From: Ruminiclostridium sufflavum DSM 19573
GTDB lineage: Bacteria; Bacillota; Clostridia; Acetivibrionales; DSM-1351
Direction: 5' to 3'
Assembly: GCF_003208175.1 (NCBI RefSeq)
Contig: NZ_QKMR01000012.1
Location: forward strand, 62,001 to 126,000
Length of the DNA stretch: 64,000 nucleotides
The notes under the pieces are model-generated. The model made no database searches, had not been told where the DNA came from, and saw only the letters and a program-made list of their open reading frames with translations. Of the stretch, positions 18,166 to 27,131 are shown one piece after another. The position numbers and the translations under genes were made by a program. Every line of letters starts with the position of its first letter. The first letter of the stretch is position 1.

Positions 18166-19011
18166 ATGTTTAAAATAATAAGAAAACAGACGTTAAATCC
18201 TACTGTAGTTTTAATGGATATAGAAGCACCATTTGTTGCGCGGAAAGCCGAGCCCGGACAGTTTATCATGCTGAGGATAAATGAGTCGGGTGAGAGAATA
18301 CCTCTTACTGTAGCTGATTATGACAGAGAAAAGGGTATAGTAACAATAATATATCAGATTGTAGGAAAGACTACCCGTGCTTTGTCGGAGATGTCTGAGG
18401 GAGATGCTTTGCTTGACTTTGTTGGGCCTCTGGGGACTGCCTCACATTTGGAGGGGTATAAAAAGGTGGCTGTGGTAGGAGGCGGTTTGGGAACTGCCAT
18501 TGCATACCCTCAGGCCAAAAAGCTTCATGCCTTGGGGGCAGAGGTTCATGCAATAACCGGTTTCAGAAACAAAGAGCTGATAATATTGGAAAAGGAAATG
18601 GGAAATGTCAGTGACAAGCTGGTTGTTGCAACAGATGACGGCTCAAACGGAAATAAGGGCTTTGTGACAAATGTTCTGAAGCAGCTGATTGATGAGGGGA
18701 ATAAATATGATTTGGTAATTGCAATAGGTCCCTTGGTAATGATGAGGGCTGTTAGCAATCTTACAAGGGAATACGGAATAAAGACAATTGTAAGTATGAA
18801 TTCTATAATGATAGATGGTACCGGAATGTGCGGAGGCTGCAGGCTCACAGTCGGAGGAGAAACCAAATTCGCATGTGTGGACGGGCCTGATTTTGACGGA
18901 CACCTTATTGATTTTGATGAAGCAATGAGAAGACAGGGAATGTACAAAAATCAGGAAAGGCAATCGGAAGACAAGCATGCTTGCAGACTTGGGGGTGTAA
19001 CAAATGCCTAA
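18166..19011 (+). CDS. nfnA: NfnA: FAD/[2Fe-2S] subunit of NADH-dependent ferredoxin:NADP+ oxidoreductase
   Basis: 281 residues of the ferredoxin-NADP reductase fold. The flavin-binding barrel includes RKAEPGQFIMLRINESGERI, followed by a nucleotide-binding half (VAVVGGGLGTAIAYP). A C-terminal cysteine cluster DGTGMCGGCRLTVGGETKFA-CVDGPDFDG binds the 2Fe-2S centre. With NfnB it forms the flavin-based electron-bifurcating complex that couples NADPH, NAD and ferredoxin pools in anaerobes. The pair was formerly annotated as sulfide dehydrogenase. Start supported by TAGGAGG. It overlaps nfnB by eight bases. Confidence 0.9.
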   Translation: MFKIIRKQTLNPTVVLMDIEAPFVARKAEPGQFIMLRINESGERIPLTVADYDREKGIVTIIYQIVGKTTRALSEMSEGDALLDFVGPLGTASHLEGYKKVAVVGGGLGTAIAYPQAKKLHALGAEVHAITGFRNKELIILEKEMGNVSDKLVVATDDGSNGNKGFVTNVLKQLIDEGNKYDLVIAIGPLVMMRAVSNLTREYGIKTIVSMNSIMIDGTGMCGGCRLTVGGETKFACVDGPDFDGHLIDFDEAMRRQGMYKNQERQSEDKHACRLGGVTNA

Positions 19012-20395
19012 TATGTCATTGGACAAGGTAAAAATGCCGGAACAAGAACCGGATATAAGAAATAAGAATTTTAAAGAGGTCGCATTAGGCTATGAGGAGG
19101 CAATGGCAATTGAAGAGGCACAGAGATGTCTTAATTGCAAAACCAAGCCTTGCGTTTCGGGATGTCCTGTAAATGTCAAAATTCCCGAGTTTATTCAGCT
19201 TGTTGCAGAGGGAAGGTTTGAAGAAGCTTATGATAAAATAAAAGAAACAAACAGTCTGCCTGCCGTATGCGGAAGAGTCTGTCCACAGGAAAGCCAATGT
19301 GAGCAGCTGTGTGTCAGGGCAAAAAAGGGTGAGTCTGTAGGTATCGGAAGATTGGAACGGTTTGTTGCAGACTGGCATATGAAAAACGGAAGCAGGGCTG
19401 TAAATAAAGCTGAGAGCAATGGAATCAAGGTAGCTGTTGTAGGCTCAGGCCCTGCCGGATTAACCTGTGCCGGAGATTTGGCAAAATTGGGCTATGAGGT
19501 AACCGTTTTCGAGGCCTTCCATGTTCCGGGCGGTGTTCTTATGTACGGTATACCTGAGTTCCGCTTGCCTAAGGCTTTAGTGCAGGAGGAAATTCAGACG
19601 GTAAAGGATTTGGGAGTGGATATCAGGACAAACATGGTTATAGGAAAGGTACTGTCAATTGACGAGCTTAAGGAAGAGGGCTATAAGGCAGTATTTATAG
19701 GTTCGGGTGCAGGCTTGCCCAGCTTTATGAAAATTCCGGGAGAGAATTTAAACGGTGTTTATTCGGCAAATGAATTTTTAACAAGAATAAATCTGATGAG
19801 CGCTTATAAATTCCCCGATGCAGATACACCTGTTTTTGTGGGAAAGAGCGTGGCTGTTGTCGGAGGCGGCAATGTTGCTATGGATGCGGCGAGAAGTGCA
19901 AAACGGTTGGGTGCTGAAAGGGTCTACATTATATACAGGCGTTCCGAGGCTGAAATGCCGGCAAGACTTGAAGAAGTGCACCATGCAAAGGAAGAGGGGA
20001 TTATTTTCAAGGTGCTGACTAATCCCAAGCGGATTCTTGGAACTGATGACGGCTGGGTAAAGGGAATTGAATGTGTTGACATGGAGCTTGGGGAGCCTGA
20101 TAAATCCGGGAGAAGAAGACCTGTAGAGAAGAAAGGCTCTGAGCATATTTTGGATTTGGAAACAGTTATAATCGCAATAGGGCAATCGCCTAATCCTCTT
20201 ATTTCAAAAACAACTCCGGGTCTTGATATCCAGTCTTGGGGAGGCATAATAGTGGAAGAAGAGACGGGCGCAACAAGCAAAAGCGGGGTATATGCCGGAG
20301 GAGATGCGGTAACAGGCGCAGCAACTGTTATTTTGGCAATGGGAGCAGGCAAGAAGGCGGCTGAGTCTATTCATAAGCTGTTGTCGGAGGCTTAG
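19004..20395 (+). CDS. nfnB: NfnB: bifurcating FAD/4Fe-4S subunit (GltD family)
   Basis: 463 residues. N-terminal cysteines in CLNCKTKPCVSGCPV and CGRVCPQESQCEQLC bind two 4Fe-4S clusters. VAVVGSGPAG (143-152) is the FAD site and VGGGNVAMDAARS (from 286) the NADPH site. The family also includes the small subunit of glutamate synthase, but the immediately upstream partner is NfnA and no gltA/gltB is nearby. Electron bifurcation is therefore the better call. GGGGGTG precedes the ATG inside the end of nfnA. Confidence 0.9.
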   Translation: MPNMSLDKVKMPEQEPDIRNKNFKEVALGYEEAMAIEEAQRCLNCKTKPCVSGCPVNVKIPEFIQLVAEGRFEEAYDKIKETNSLPAVCGRVCPQESQCEQLCVRAKKGESVGIGRLERFVADWHMKNGSRAVNKAESNGIKVAVVGSGPAGLTCAGDLAKLGYEVTVFEAFHVPGGVLMYGIPEFRLPKALVQEEIQTVKDLGVDIRTNMVIGKVLSIDELKEEGYKAVFIGSGAGLPSFMKIPGENLNGVYSANEFLTRINLMSAYKFPDADTPVFVGKSVAVVGGGNVAMDAARSAKRLGAERVYIIYRRSEAEMPARLEEVHHAKEEGIIFKVLTNPKRILGTDDGWVKGIECVDMELGEPDKSGRRRPVEKKGSEHILDLETVIIAIGQSPNPLISKTTPGLDIQSWGGIIVEEETGATSKSGVYAGGDAVTGAATVILAMGAGKKAAESIHKLLSEA

Positions 20396-20457
20396 CAGTA
20401 ATTTACCAATATTTCTTACGTAAAAGATACACTAGTGCTTAAAATTATAAAAAAGAT

Positions 20458-20506
20458 ATCCTCATTTGTTAGAGTTGTGTTCAAAAAGATTCTAATAAAT
20501 GAGGAT
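20458..20506 (+). terminator. Long inverted repeat downstream of nfnB
   Basis: ATCCTCATTTGTTAGA and TCTAATAAATGAGGAT pair almost perfectly (16 bp, one bulge-like mismatch) around a 17-base loop, followed by TTCCTTTCTG. It is likely the nfnAB terminator. Confidence 0.7.
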
Positions 20507-20796
20507 TTCCTTTCTGTAAACATAATTTTTTGCGATTGTCCCAATATATATCTGCTGGTTAAATTATTAGATAATGATTGTAATAGAATTATAATTCAGG
20601 ATTAAATCCTTGTTTTCAATCTATCTTGGTTGATGGTAGTAAAGAGCCGTTTGCTGCTTAATAATTGTTAGTTATTTAAAAATTTACAAAAGTATATCCA
20701 ATATAAAACAGATATTTTTTTCAATCATTTCCAAAAAAGTAGTAATAGATGGCTTAAAATATTTAATAGTTGGAGCTAATAGTTAAATATTATTAT
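20507..20796 (+). other. AT-rich intergenic stretch before the cassette
   Basis: No ORF with a ribosome binding site, no repeat and no clear RNA motif was found. Base composition is visibly more AT-rich than in nfnB. Confidence 0.6.
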
Positions 20797-20825
20797 TTGA
20801 CATAAGTATACAAAGATATTATGAT
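20797..20825 (+). promoter_or_regulatory. Strong sigma-A-like promoter of the three-gene cassette
   Basis: Consensus TTGACA (20797-20802), a 17-base spacer and TATGAT (20820-20825), about 80 bases ahead of the transcript's first start codon. Confidence 0.75.
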
Positions 20826-20924
20826 ATAATAAATAACATATTTGTTAAAACATAACATTTATGTATTGCTATTTGCATGCAAAGTTAAGTAAAACCAAAA
20901 AATTAGATGGAAGGAAATAAAAAA

Positions 20925-21383
20925 ATGAAAAAAGTAAAAGTGATTTGTCTATCTATAGGCATGTTTCTATTAGTTAGTACTATGCTGTTTTCTGTCGCGT
21001 ATGCAACAGAAAGTGAGGATTTAGATGTACATGGACTGATAATGGGAAATGAATCCGCTGATGAAATGGATTCAATTGGAGTCTGGGGAGAAAGTGATAT
21101 AGATTTAGTACCAATAGGTAATCTTATTTGTGATGCTGATTGGACAATTACTTGTACAGTTGGATATTGGGTAACATCAGCAAATGTGGTGATTGCTTGG
21201 AATGATGGACCGATTCAAAAAGACAAAATAACAAATGGACGTACTCCTGTAGCATATGGCAGTGTTCAAAGAAGTTTTGGAAGTTCTAGAGTAGTTACGG
21301 CTACATTAACAGGTACTTGCCTATTGGAATGGGAATATACAGGAGTTTTGACACCAGTATCTGAGTCTACATATGTATTTTAA
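20925..21383 (+). CDS. Secreted protein of unknown function
   Basis: The ATG at 20925 (152 residues) is preferred over the in-frame ATG at 20907 because GGAAGG lies in between. A signal peptide is clear: basic KKVK, hydrophobic core, and a likely cleavage at AYA-TES near residue 27. The mature part of about 125 residues starts acidic and then becomes Thr/Val/Gly/Trp-rich, with beta-strand-like alternation and two Cys (LICDADWTITCTVGYW). No family is recognised. It opens the AT-rich cassette and is separated from the membrane-protein gene by a hairpin that may let it be made in excess. Confidence 0.75.
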   Translation: MKKVKVICLSIGMFLLVSTMLFSVAYATESEDLDVHGLIMGNESADEMDSIGVWGESDIDLVPIGNLICDADWTITCTVGYWVTSANVVIAWNDGPIQKDKITNGRTPVAYGSVQRSFGSSRVVTATLTGTCLLEWEYTGVLTPVSESTYVF

Positions 21384-21400
21384 AAAGTAAAACAAATAGA

Positions 21401-21436
21401 ATCCTTCTATAGATAATATAGGTTCTATAGAAGGAT
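21401..21436 (+). terminator. Hairpin within the cassette
   Basis: Perfect 12-bp stem ATCCTTCTATAG / CTATAGAAGGAT with a 12-base loop, then TTTGAAAAAAGG. The short T-tract suggests partial termination or 3'-end stabilisation before the next gene. Confidence 0.6.
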
Positions 21437-21458
21437 CTTTGAAAAAAGGATTTAAATT

Positions 21459-22304
21459 ATGATAAAAAAACAGAAATTATATTACAAGCATTACATAATA
21501 TTATTTTCTTTTCTATTTTTTATAGGAATGATTATCTCAGTTTTACTTGCTAAAGAAACAGCATATAAAATATTGTCATCTTCATATGCCGATATAAATG
21601 TGTTCTATTGGCTAAATCCTAAATTTTGTGTTATTCAAACTGGTAATTTTATACTGCTCAAAGGTGGTATTTTTTCTTCTATATTCGGTATTGTTCTACC
21701 TGAAAGTAAACAAAGCAATATATTATTACAGATTTTAAGTATATTAAAAAAACTTGTAATGGGAACAGGTGCTTTTTTACTTACATCAATATTCACCTTA
21801 TATTTTTTGGAAAAAATACTTATACCTGTTAGTCCTAAACAGAATATAAATATAAATATCTTAATATATTCAGTTAAAATGTTTATAGCTGTATATATTT
21901 TTTTGATATTTTGGGCGATTATTGGACATGGAATAAAATTAACTTTTTGTAAGATTCCAATTGCATTAATTATTGGGATATCAGTTCAATTTTTAGAGAT
22001 TTATGGTATTTTTTACTATTTACATTCACCATTTTTAAAATATTTACCTACAGCATTAAGCAGGCAGATAGTAGTATACCAATTTCCGTGTTGGGAATAC
22101 GGTTCATGGGCAAATGTAAAATCTGCCTTTCCTTTTGCTAGTTCTCCTATTATAATTGATAAGTATTATCAATTTGTAAAAGTAAGTTATGTTTGGATAT
22201 TTTGTTTTTTAACATGGTATGTCCTTTTAGTTTACATTAAGCCATTTTTAAAATATATAACTAACAATTCAAGTAAAAATGAAGTTTATGATATAATAAA
22301 ATAG
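21459..22304 (+). CDS. Integral membrane protein, unknown
   Basis: 281 residues with about six membrane segments (near 12-30, 60-78, 95-118, 132-155, 163-185 and 245-265). AAAAAGGA precedes the ATG. The layout is reminiscent of ABC-2-type permeases, but I see no diagnostic motif and no ATP-binding subunit nearby. It is AT-rich and Ile/Phe/Lys/Tyr-biased, unlike its neighbours, which suggests recent acquisition. It probably works with the secreted protein upstream and the cytoplasmic protein downstream; this is inference from operon order. Confidence 0.7.
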   Translation: MIKKQKLYYKHYIILFSFLFFIGMIISVLLAKETAYKILSSSYADINVFYWLNPKFCVIQTGNFILLKGGIFSSIFGIVLPESKQSNILLQILSILKKLVMGTGAFLLTSIFTLYFLEKILIPVSPKQNININILIYSVKMFIAVYIFLIFWAIIGHGIKLTFCKIPIALIIGISVQFLEIYGIFYYLHSPFLKYLPTALSRQIVVYQFPCWEYGSWANVKSAFPFASSPIIIDKYYQFVKVSYVWIFCFLTWYVLLVYIKPFLKYITNNSSKNEVYDIIK

Positions 22305-22329
22305 TATTATTGTGAAAAGAGGGAAAACA

Positions 22330-23121
22330 TTGATTGTAAAATTTGAAAACAAAAGGCTTCCTAATTCAAAGAGTGAACCAAATCCGCAGAATTATAGTAA
22401 TTTAAAATGTAAGCATATAAATTATTTAAATTTTCATCCCCAAATAGATCCCAAGGCAGTCATATGTTCAAATAGTGAAATACAATTTTTGGCTTCTATA
22501 TTATATTGTTACAATGAAAGTTCACTCCGAATTCAATATACACCGCCTGCCAATTTAGTTAATATAGAAGTTTTAACTCTACCTACAGTGCAAGCTTTAA
22601 CAAGTACGTTTAAAGAGGTTACAGTATTAACAGATGGTGAGAGAATATTGCAATTTTATTTAAAAGGACTTTTAAATGAATGTGAAGAGGTTTTTTCTAG
22701 GTTATGGAATACTTGTTCAATAGATAAATCTATAATAAGTTGTTTTAGAGAAAAAAATTCGTTGGACATTATATCTCCTATTATTCCTCCTATAACTTAT
22801 GAATTATTGGGTGATAACTCTGTTTTGGATGAAAAGCTGATGCCTTCATGTATATTAAATAATACATTTTTATCATTTTTGTTAACCCAATGTATACGAA
22901 ATGATATGTTCTTAACAATACCGATAAAAGGATGGAAATTAGAGGAGATAGAAAGCTGCAAATATTTTTGTATGTTACCTTATATATTTAAAAATGTATG
23001 GTTCTGTGGCTTTGGAGATACTTGGATAAGCGACAGGCTTATTGTTTACCAACCTTATAAAAGCATTATATCTGAATTTTTACATTTATATAGAAGCTGT
23101 AATGTTGAAAGCAACGTATAA
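22330..23121 (+). CDS. Cytoplasmic protein of unknown function
   Basis: The TTG at 22330 (263 residues) has AGAGGG six bases upstream; a GTG at 22312 is the alternative start. There is no signal peptide, membrane segment or Walker motif. It is Cys-, Ile- and Leu-rich, with regions such as LTLPTVQALTSTFKEVTVLT that suggest an alpha/beta fold. It begins 8-26 bases after the membrane-protein gene and shares its AT-rich composition, so it is very likely co-transcribed. No family is recognised. Confidence 0.65.
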   Translation: MIVKFENKRLPNSKSEPNPQNYSNLKCKHINYLNFHPQIDPKAVICSNSEIQFLASILYCYNESSLRIQYTPPANLVNIEVLTLPTVQALTSTFKEVTVLTDGERILQFYLKGLLNECEEVFSRLWNTCSIDKSIISCFREKNSLDIISPIIPPITYELLGDNSVLDEKLMPSCILNNTFLSFLLTQCIRNDMFLTIPIKGWKLEEIESCKYFCMLPYIFKNVWFCGFGDTWISDRLIVYQPYKSIISEFLHLYRSCNVESNV

Positions 23122-23179
23122 TAAATAAAGGATAGTTTTAAAGCTTATATGCATAAGGCAAGCACTTTTTATATTTGAG

Positions 23180-23280
23180 GATTCCATCGTGTAATGTATA
23201 TTCGTATTCAGCTGATATAAAAAACAGTTAATTTTTTCATGATAAAAATGTATAATATTAGTTGTATGAACGATGGAATC
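23180..23280. repeat. Short inverted repeat flanking a gap
   Basis: GATTCCATCG (23180-23189) and CGATGGAATC (23271-23280) are perfect inverted copies about 80 bases apart, between the cassette and the flavodoxin gene. They could bound an insertion or bind a regulator. The stretch between is AT-rich with no gene. Confidence 0.45.
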
Positions 23281-23323
23281 GATTTTTATGATTTCAAATA
23301 TGATATTGTAATTGGAGGTAAGC

Positions 23324-23755
23324 ATGAAAACATGGGTTTTATACTACAGCAGGGGCGGAAATACGAAAAAAATCGCCGAGGCAATGGCAGAGGAGCTGGA
23401 AGTGCCAAAGGCTGAACAGGTACCGCCCGCATATCCCCCGGAAAATGTACAGCTGCTTTTCCTGGGAACAGGTATATATGCCGGAAAGCCGGACTCTAAA
23501 ATGGTTGAGTTTATAAGAACCTTAAATACAGACAGGGTTAAAAATGCGGCTGTATTCGGTACAAACGGCGGTCAGGATACTGCAATAGAAACGGTTAAGT
23601 CTTTATTGAGGGAAAAGGGAATTAATGTTATTGATGAGACCTTTTCATGCAAAGGGAAATACTTCCTGTTCATTAACAGAAACAAGCCGGACAGTGAAGA
23701 TTTAAAAGCGGCAAAGGTATTTGCAAGGAAAGTATATGACAGCCTCAAGGCATAA
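23324..23755 (+). CDS. Flavodoxin-family protein
   Basis: 143 residues from the ATG at 23324, which follows GGAGGT; the frame also opens upstream at 23312. The FMN phosphate loop is visible near the start (YYSRGGNTKKIAEAMAEEL), and FLGTGIYAGKPDSKM and AVFGTNGGQD line the flavin site. This is a small electron-transfer flavoprotein, with unknown partner. A single-gene unit is suggested by the terminator directly after it. Confidence 0.85.
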   Translation: MKTWVLYYSRGGNTKKIAEAMAEELEVPKAEQVPPAYPPENVQLLFLGTGIYAGKPDSKMVEFIRTLNTDRVKNAAVFGTNGGQDTAIETVKSLLREKGINVIDETFSCKGKYFLFINRNKPDSEDLKAAKVFARKVYDSLKA

Positions 23756-23788
23756 GGGATAAGCAAGGCAGCTCGGAAGTATTTTACA

Positions 23789-23820
23789 GGAGTTCTGAGG
23801 CTTTGCAGCATCAGAACTCC
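23789..23820 (+). terminator. Terminator after the flavodoxin gene
   Basis: GGAGTTCTGA and TCAGAACTCC form a perfect 10-bp stem with a 12-base loop. Outer AAGCAAG/CTTGCTT arms extend it and lead into TTTT. Confidence 0.7.
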
Positions 23821-23828
23821 GCTTGCTT

Positions 23829-24824
23829 TTAAGAATTTTGACGGTTTACCTCTATTTCAACGGGTATCCAATTGCCGTCCTCCTTGACCAGTGAATTGAT
23901 AAGAAGATCAGTGCCATTTACAAGCTTTGCAAATTCAAACATATATTTTCTCTTGTCAACGCCGTCAACAATTATTTTTTTCTTATAATCATTCTGCTCG
24001 GGAGCGTACTGCTTCATAACTAAACCGCACCAGTTTCCGTACACGATTTCCACATACATTTCAGCATTGTGTATCCAGCCGTGGTAAGCTGCAAAAAAGA
24101 AATCCTCGGGAATCAAGTATAAAGAATCAATATAGAATAATTCATTTGTCTTGGTGAGAATAAGCTCACCTGTGTAATAATTGAAGGTAGTAACTCCGAC
24201 ACTGCTGCCTTCCAGTATTTCCAGCTCTATGAAGTACTTATACTCATTTTCGGTTTTGGTGATAATGGGTAGTATATTAAGTAAATTAATATGCCCTATC
24301 CCTTCAAAGGAGGTTAAATACTCGTTATAGGGCATGGACTTCTTGTTGCTTTCTGATAAAAAGCTGTATGCTATGGGGTATGGAACCTTGGAATAGCCTA
24401 CATCACCGCTTCCTCCGCTCTTTTTTTCCGTAAGGTTGGAGGCTTGCTGCAAAACACTGAAATAATTAATTATTGTATTTACGGGAGTATCCATCAGTGA
24501 AGCAGGTATATTGCCGTCTGCAAATGTCTGGGAGAAGCTTTCAAAATCAAGAAAATTGCTGTTTATGGCAGAAAGTCTTGAAGGTCTGAAAAAAATTTCA
24601 TTCCGGTTGGACCTTTTTTTATTTATAATTGAAATTGTCTGTCTTGACAGGCTTTCATCAAATATTTCCGTGCCGGTGATTTCGGCTGCTTGCTTGAGAT
24701 ATCCGCCGGATAAACAGGTTTTAGAGGCTTGCTGCTCGCTGCCTACCCGTATGCATATGGCACATATGGAAAAGGTTATCAACAGCAGAAAGATGATAAT
24801 AAGCTTTTTTGTATTATTCTGCAT
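23829..24824 (-). CDS. Membrane-anchored extracytoplasmic protein, unknown
   Basis: 331 residues. An N-terminal hydrophobic segment (about 8-26, after NNTKK) acts as signal or anchor. The remainder looks extracytoplasmic, rich in Tyr, Asn and Glu, with a possible lipoprotein-type Cys at 21 or 24 but no convincing lipobox. No conserved domain is recognised. The start codon has a weak ribosome binding site and overlaps the end of a 65-codon frame on the same strand. Confidence 0.65.
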   Translation of the reverse strand: MQNNTKKLIIIFLLLITFSICAICIRVGSEQQASKTCLSGGYLKQAAEITGTEIFDESLSRQTISIINKKRSNRNEIFFRPSRLSAINSNFLDFESFSQTFADGNIPASLMDTPVNTIINYFSVLQQASNLTEKKSGGSGDVGYSKVPYPIAYSFLSESNKKSMPYNEYLTSFEGIGHINLLNILPIITKTENEYKYFIELEILEGSSVGVTTFNYYTGELILTKTNELFYIDSLYLIPEDFFFAAYHGWIHNAEMYVEIVYGNWCGLVMKQYAPEQNDYKKKIIVDGVDKRKYMFEFAKLVNGTDLLINSLVKEDGNWIPVEIEVNRQNS

Positions 24825-25011
24825 AATTAATTATGCCCAGACCTGCTTCAGCATAAAGCTGTATCAAGCATCGGTATGGACTGAATCCCTCCTTTGGAAG
24901 ATTATGATATAGTGAAAAATTCGGAGTATTCCCACAGCTTTGTTCGTTAAATCCTTGCGGGAGGCTGGCATAATAAGTTGCTGTATTTTCTTCTGTTAGA
25001 TATATATTCAT
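24814..25011 (-). CDS. Possible 65-residue protein upstream of the anchored protein
   Basis: A short open frame on the - strand whose stop overlaps the start of the following gene by about ten bases, suggesting possible translational coupling. The composition is plausible for a soluble protein, but it has only a weak ribosome binding site (GAGAT) and no recognised domain. It may be chance. Confidence 0.3.
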   Translation of the reverse strand: MNIYLTEENTATYYASLPQGFNEQSCGNTPNFSLYHNLPKEGFSPYRCLIQLYAEAGLGIINYAE

Positions 25012-25092
25012 AAGAAATTGATATTATCTCAAAATAGCATAAAATATTGAGCTGATTAATGCCGAAGCAAGTGAAAGGTAAGCCTGTATGTA

Positions 25093-25129
25093 TAAAAACA
25101 GCCGTATTAGGATATACGCTAATATGGCT
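25093..25129 (-). terminator. Terminator of the - strand AI-2E-family permease gene
   Basis: AGCCGTATTAG and CTAATATGGCT pair (one G-U). On the - strand the stem is followed by GTTTTTATA. Confidence 0.75.
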
Positions 25130-25173
25130 GCTAGGGTGCTTAAAATATTATTTTATGGATTAATATACAGCGG

Positions 25174-26406
25174 TTATTTTTTCTTTCTAAGATTTATAAA
25201 GTAAACTTTTAAGGACTTCTTTTTTGGGGGCTCCTGAGGCGGCTTATCAAAAGCCAAGGTTTTTGCATATTCAGGATAGTACATATCAACCACATTTTTA
25301 ATTGTTACCTTTATGGCGGAATAAAGAGGTATAACTACAAGTAATCCAATAAAGCCCAATATGGGAATTATGCCCATTAACAATAAGATAACCGTTAAAG
25401 GATGTATATCCATGCTCTTTTTCATAACCTGAGGAGAAATAAAGTTATTGTCTATTTGCTGTACGGCGAGCATTACTATAAATACCTTGAGAGCCATAAA
25501 AGGGTCTCCGCTTGCAAAGGATAAGAGTACAGCAGGAATTATACCGAGCCAAGGACCGAAAAACGGGATTATACAAGTAAGCATTGCAAATATAGCTAAA
25601 ATCAGAGAATATTTAAGTCCAATGATTAAATAGCCTAAAAACATAAATATACCAATAAGAAAAGCAACCAGAAGCTGGCCTGCAATATAGTTAGACAACA
25701 CTAAATCAATATCGGACAGTATTTTGCCGGCATTTTTTTTATGTGCCAAAGGGACAAATCTTACAGCAGACGGCAGAAATTTGTCGCTGTCAATGAGGAA
25801 GTAAAATAAAACAATGGGTATAATAATAATAATAGATCCAATGTTTGTAATTGCGCTAATAAAATTGATAGTTCCGGTTCCGAGGCTTTTGGTGATGTTG
25901 CCTGCCAATTCGGATATTTTATCGGTCAAATTCAGGCTCTGTATTTCGGGGATACTGAAATAGCTCAGGAAATTACTGTCTAAAAGGCTGTTAATCGTAC
26001 TTTGAGCTTTTGAATATATATATGGCAGGCTTTGCCTGAATTCTGTAAACTGAGTTCCTATAACAGAGCCGGTATAGGTAATAAATACCGTTAAAGCAAA
26101 AAGAACAATCACAAAAGACAGCAGTGCGGAGAATACGCGGGGAAGCCTGCATCTTTCCAGCAGCCTTACAAGAGGCCTTAAGACATAGTAGAGTATGCCT
26201 CCGAACAGCAGAGGGAAAATTATAGAGTAAACAAAGCTTCTGAAAGGATCAATAAAGAATTCTATCTTTCCGAACATAAATATTATCAGCAAACCCAGTA
26301 AAAGATAACAGCCATATCTGAAAAACTTGCTTTTGAATAAACTGTAAGAGCCTGCATCTTTTTTGCTTGCATTGGTACCCATATTGTTATTGCTGTTATT
26401 TTCCAT
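25174..26406 (-). CDS. AI-2E family permease
   Basis: 410 residues from the ATG at 26406, which has GAGGTG just upstream; the frame extends to a TTG at 26421. Seven to eight hydrophobic segments and the family pattern ALLSFVIVLFALTVFITYTG, LIGIFMFLGYLIIGLKYSL, PFFGPWLGIIPAVLLSFASG and QQIDNNFISPQVM are clear. Members export small molecules or act as Na+/H+ antiporters; the autoinducer role is not general. It has a Lys-rich C-terminal tail (PPKKKSLKVYFINLRKKK). A second member lies at 48095. Confidence 0.9.
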   Translation of the reverse strand: MENNSNNNMGTNASKKDAGSYSLFKSKFFRYGCYLLLGLLIIFMFGKIEFFIDPFRSFVYSIIFPLLFGGILYYVLRPLVRLLERCRLPRVFSALLSFVIVLFALTVFITYTGSVIGTQFTEFRQSLPYIYSKAQSTINSLLDSNFLSYFSIPEIQSLNLTDKISELAGNITKSLGTGTINFISAITNIGSIIIIIPIVLFYFLIDSDKFLPSAVRFVPLAHKKNAGKILSDIDLVLSNYIAGQLLVAFLIGIFMFLGYLIIGLKYSLILAIFAMLTCIIPFFGPWLGIIPAVLLSFASGDPFMALKVFIVMLAVQQIDNNFISPQVMKKSMDIHPLTVILLLMGIIPILGFIGLLVVIPLYSAIKVTIKNVVDMYYPEYAKTLAFDKPPQEPPKKKSLKVYFINLRKKK

Positions 26407-26449
26407 ATACACCTCATTCAAATTAAAATTAATTTAAAAATTTTATCAG

Positions 26450-26493
26450 GGTTAATTACTTTACTATATGCGTTCATGGGTTAGTAATTGACC
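26450..26493. repeat. Inverted repeat resembling the end of the local repeat family
   Basis: GGTTAATTACT and AGTAATTGACC pair with a single G-U across about 22 bases. The right arm matches the AGTAATTGACT ends of the repeat family seen from 38 kb on. It may be a decayed solo end or a coincidence. Confidence 0.35.
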
Positions 26494-26694
26494 TGTTATA
26501 CTAGATTATAATTTGTAATGGCAGAATATACAAGGGCTTATTGCCGTATAGTACTGACAAATGCCAGTCACATGCATCTTATTTTATAAAAATTATGGGG
26601 AATACTAATTGCGGAATATGATTAACAGCCTTATTTAATATATTATGAATCTATTTGGAAAAATGCATTTAATAATAGGGAAAGGGAAAAGCAA

Positions 26695-27066
26695 ATGGCG
26701 GTGTCCGGAAAAGCTGTAAAAATACTTAAATATATTGGCATAGGCTTGGCGGCAGGAGTGGCAAACGGACTTTTTGGCTCGGGCGGAGGTACAATTGCAG
26801 TTCCCGCGATGGTGTTCCTGCTGGGAGAGGAGGAGCACAAGGCGCATGCTACGGCCTTGCTTATAATATTGCCCTTGACGGCTGTAAGCACCTGCTTTTA
26901 TTTGTCAAAAAGCTATGTTGACTGGAGTATAACATGGAAGGCTATGGCAGGCGGTGTAATAGGAGGAGGGATAGGAGCCTTTCTGCTGAATAAGTGTCCG
27001 TCGGTCTTGCTTAGAAAAATATTTGGAATATTTATGATAATTGCGGCTTTTAAAATGATTTTTTAA
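26695..27066 (+). CDS. TauE/SafE-family transporter, N-terminal half as a separate gene
   Basis: 123 residues with about four membrane segments and the family loop GLAAGVANGLFGSGGGTIAVPA near the start. Full TauE/SafE proteins are about 250 residues built from two homologous halves. Here each half is its own gene, the second beginning 66 bases downstream. GGGAAAGGG precedes the ATG. The pair probably works as a heterodimeric exporter of sulfite, sulfonates or other anions; the substrate is unknown. Confidence 0.85.
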   Translation: MAVSGKAVKILKYIGIGLAAGVANGLFGSGGGTIAVPAMVFLLGEEEHKAHATALLIILPLTAVSTCFYLSKSYVDWSITWKAMAGGVIGGGIGAFLLNKCPSVLLRKIFGIFMIIAAFKMIF

Positions 27067-27131
27067 TAGTACGATAATTCAAAGACGGCAGGAAGAAGTA
27101 AAAGCCGTACGGGAAAGAGGGGATAATTAAG

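Noticed and set aside
21459-23121. Reading the cassette as an ABC transporter with permease and ATPase
   Set aside because: The third protein has no Walker A, signature or Walker B motif, so an ATPase cannot be supported.
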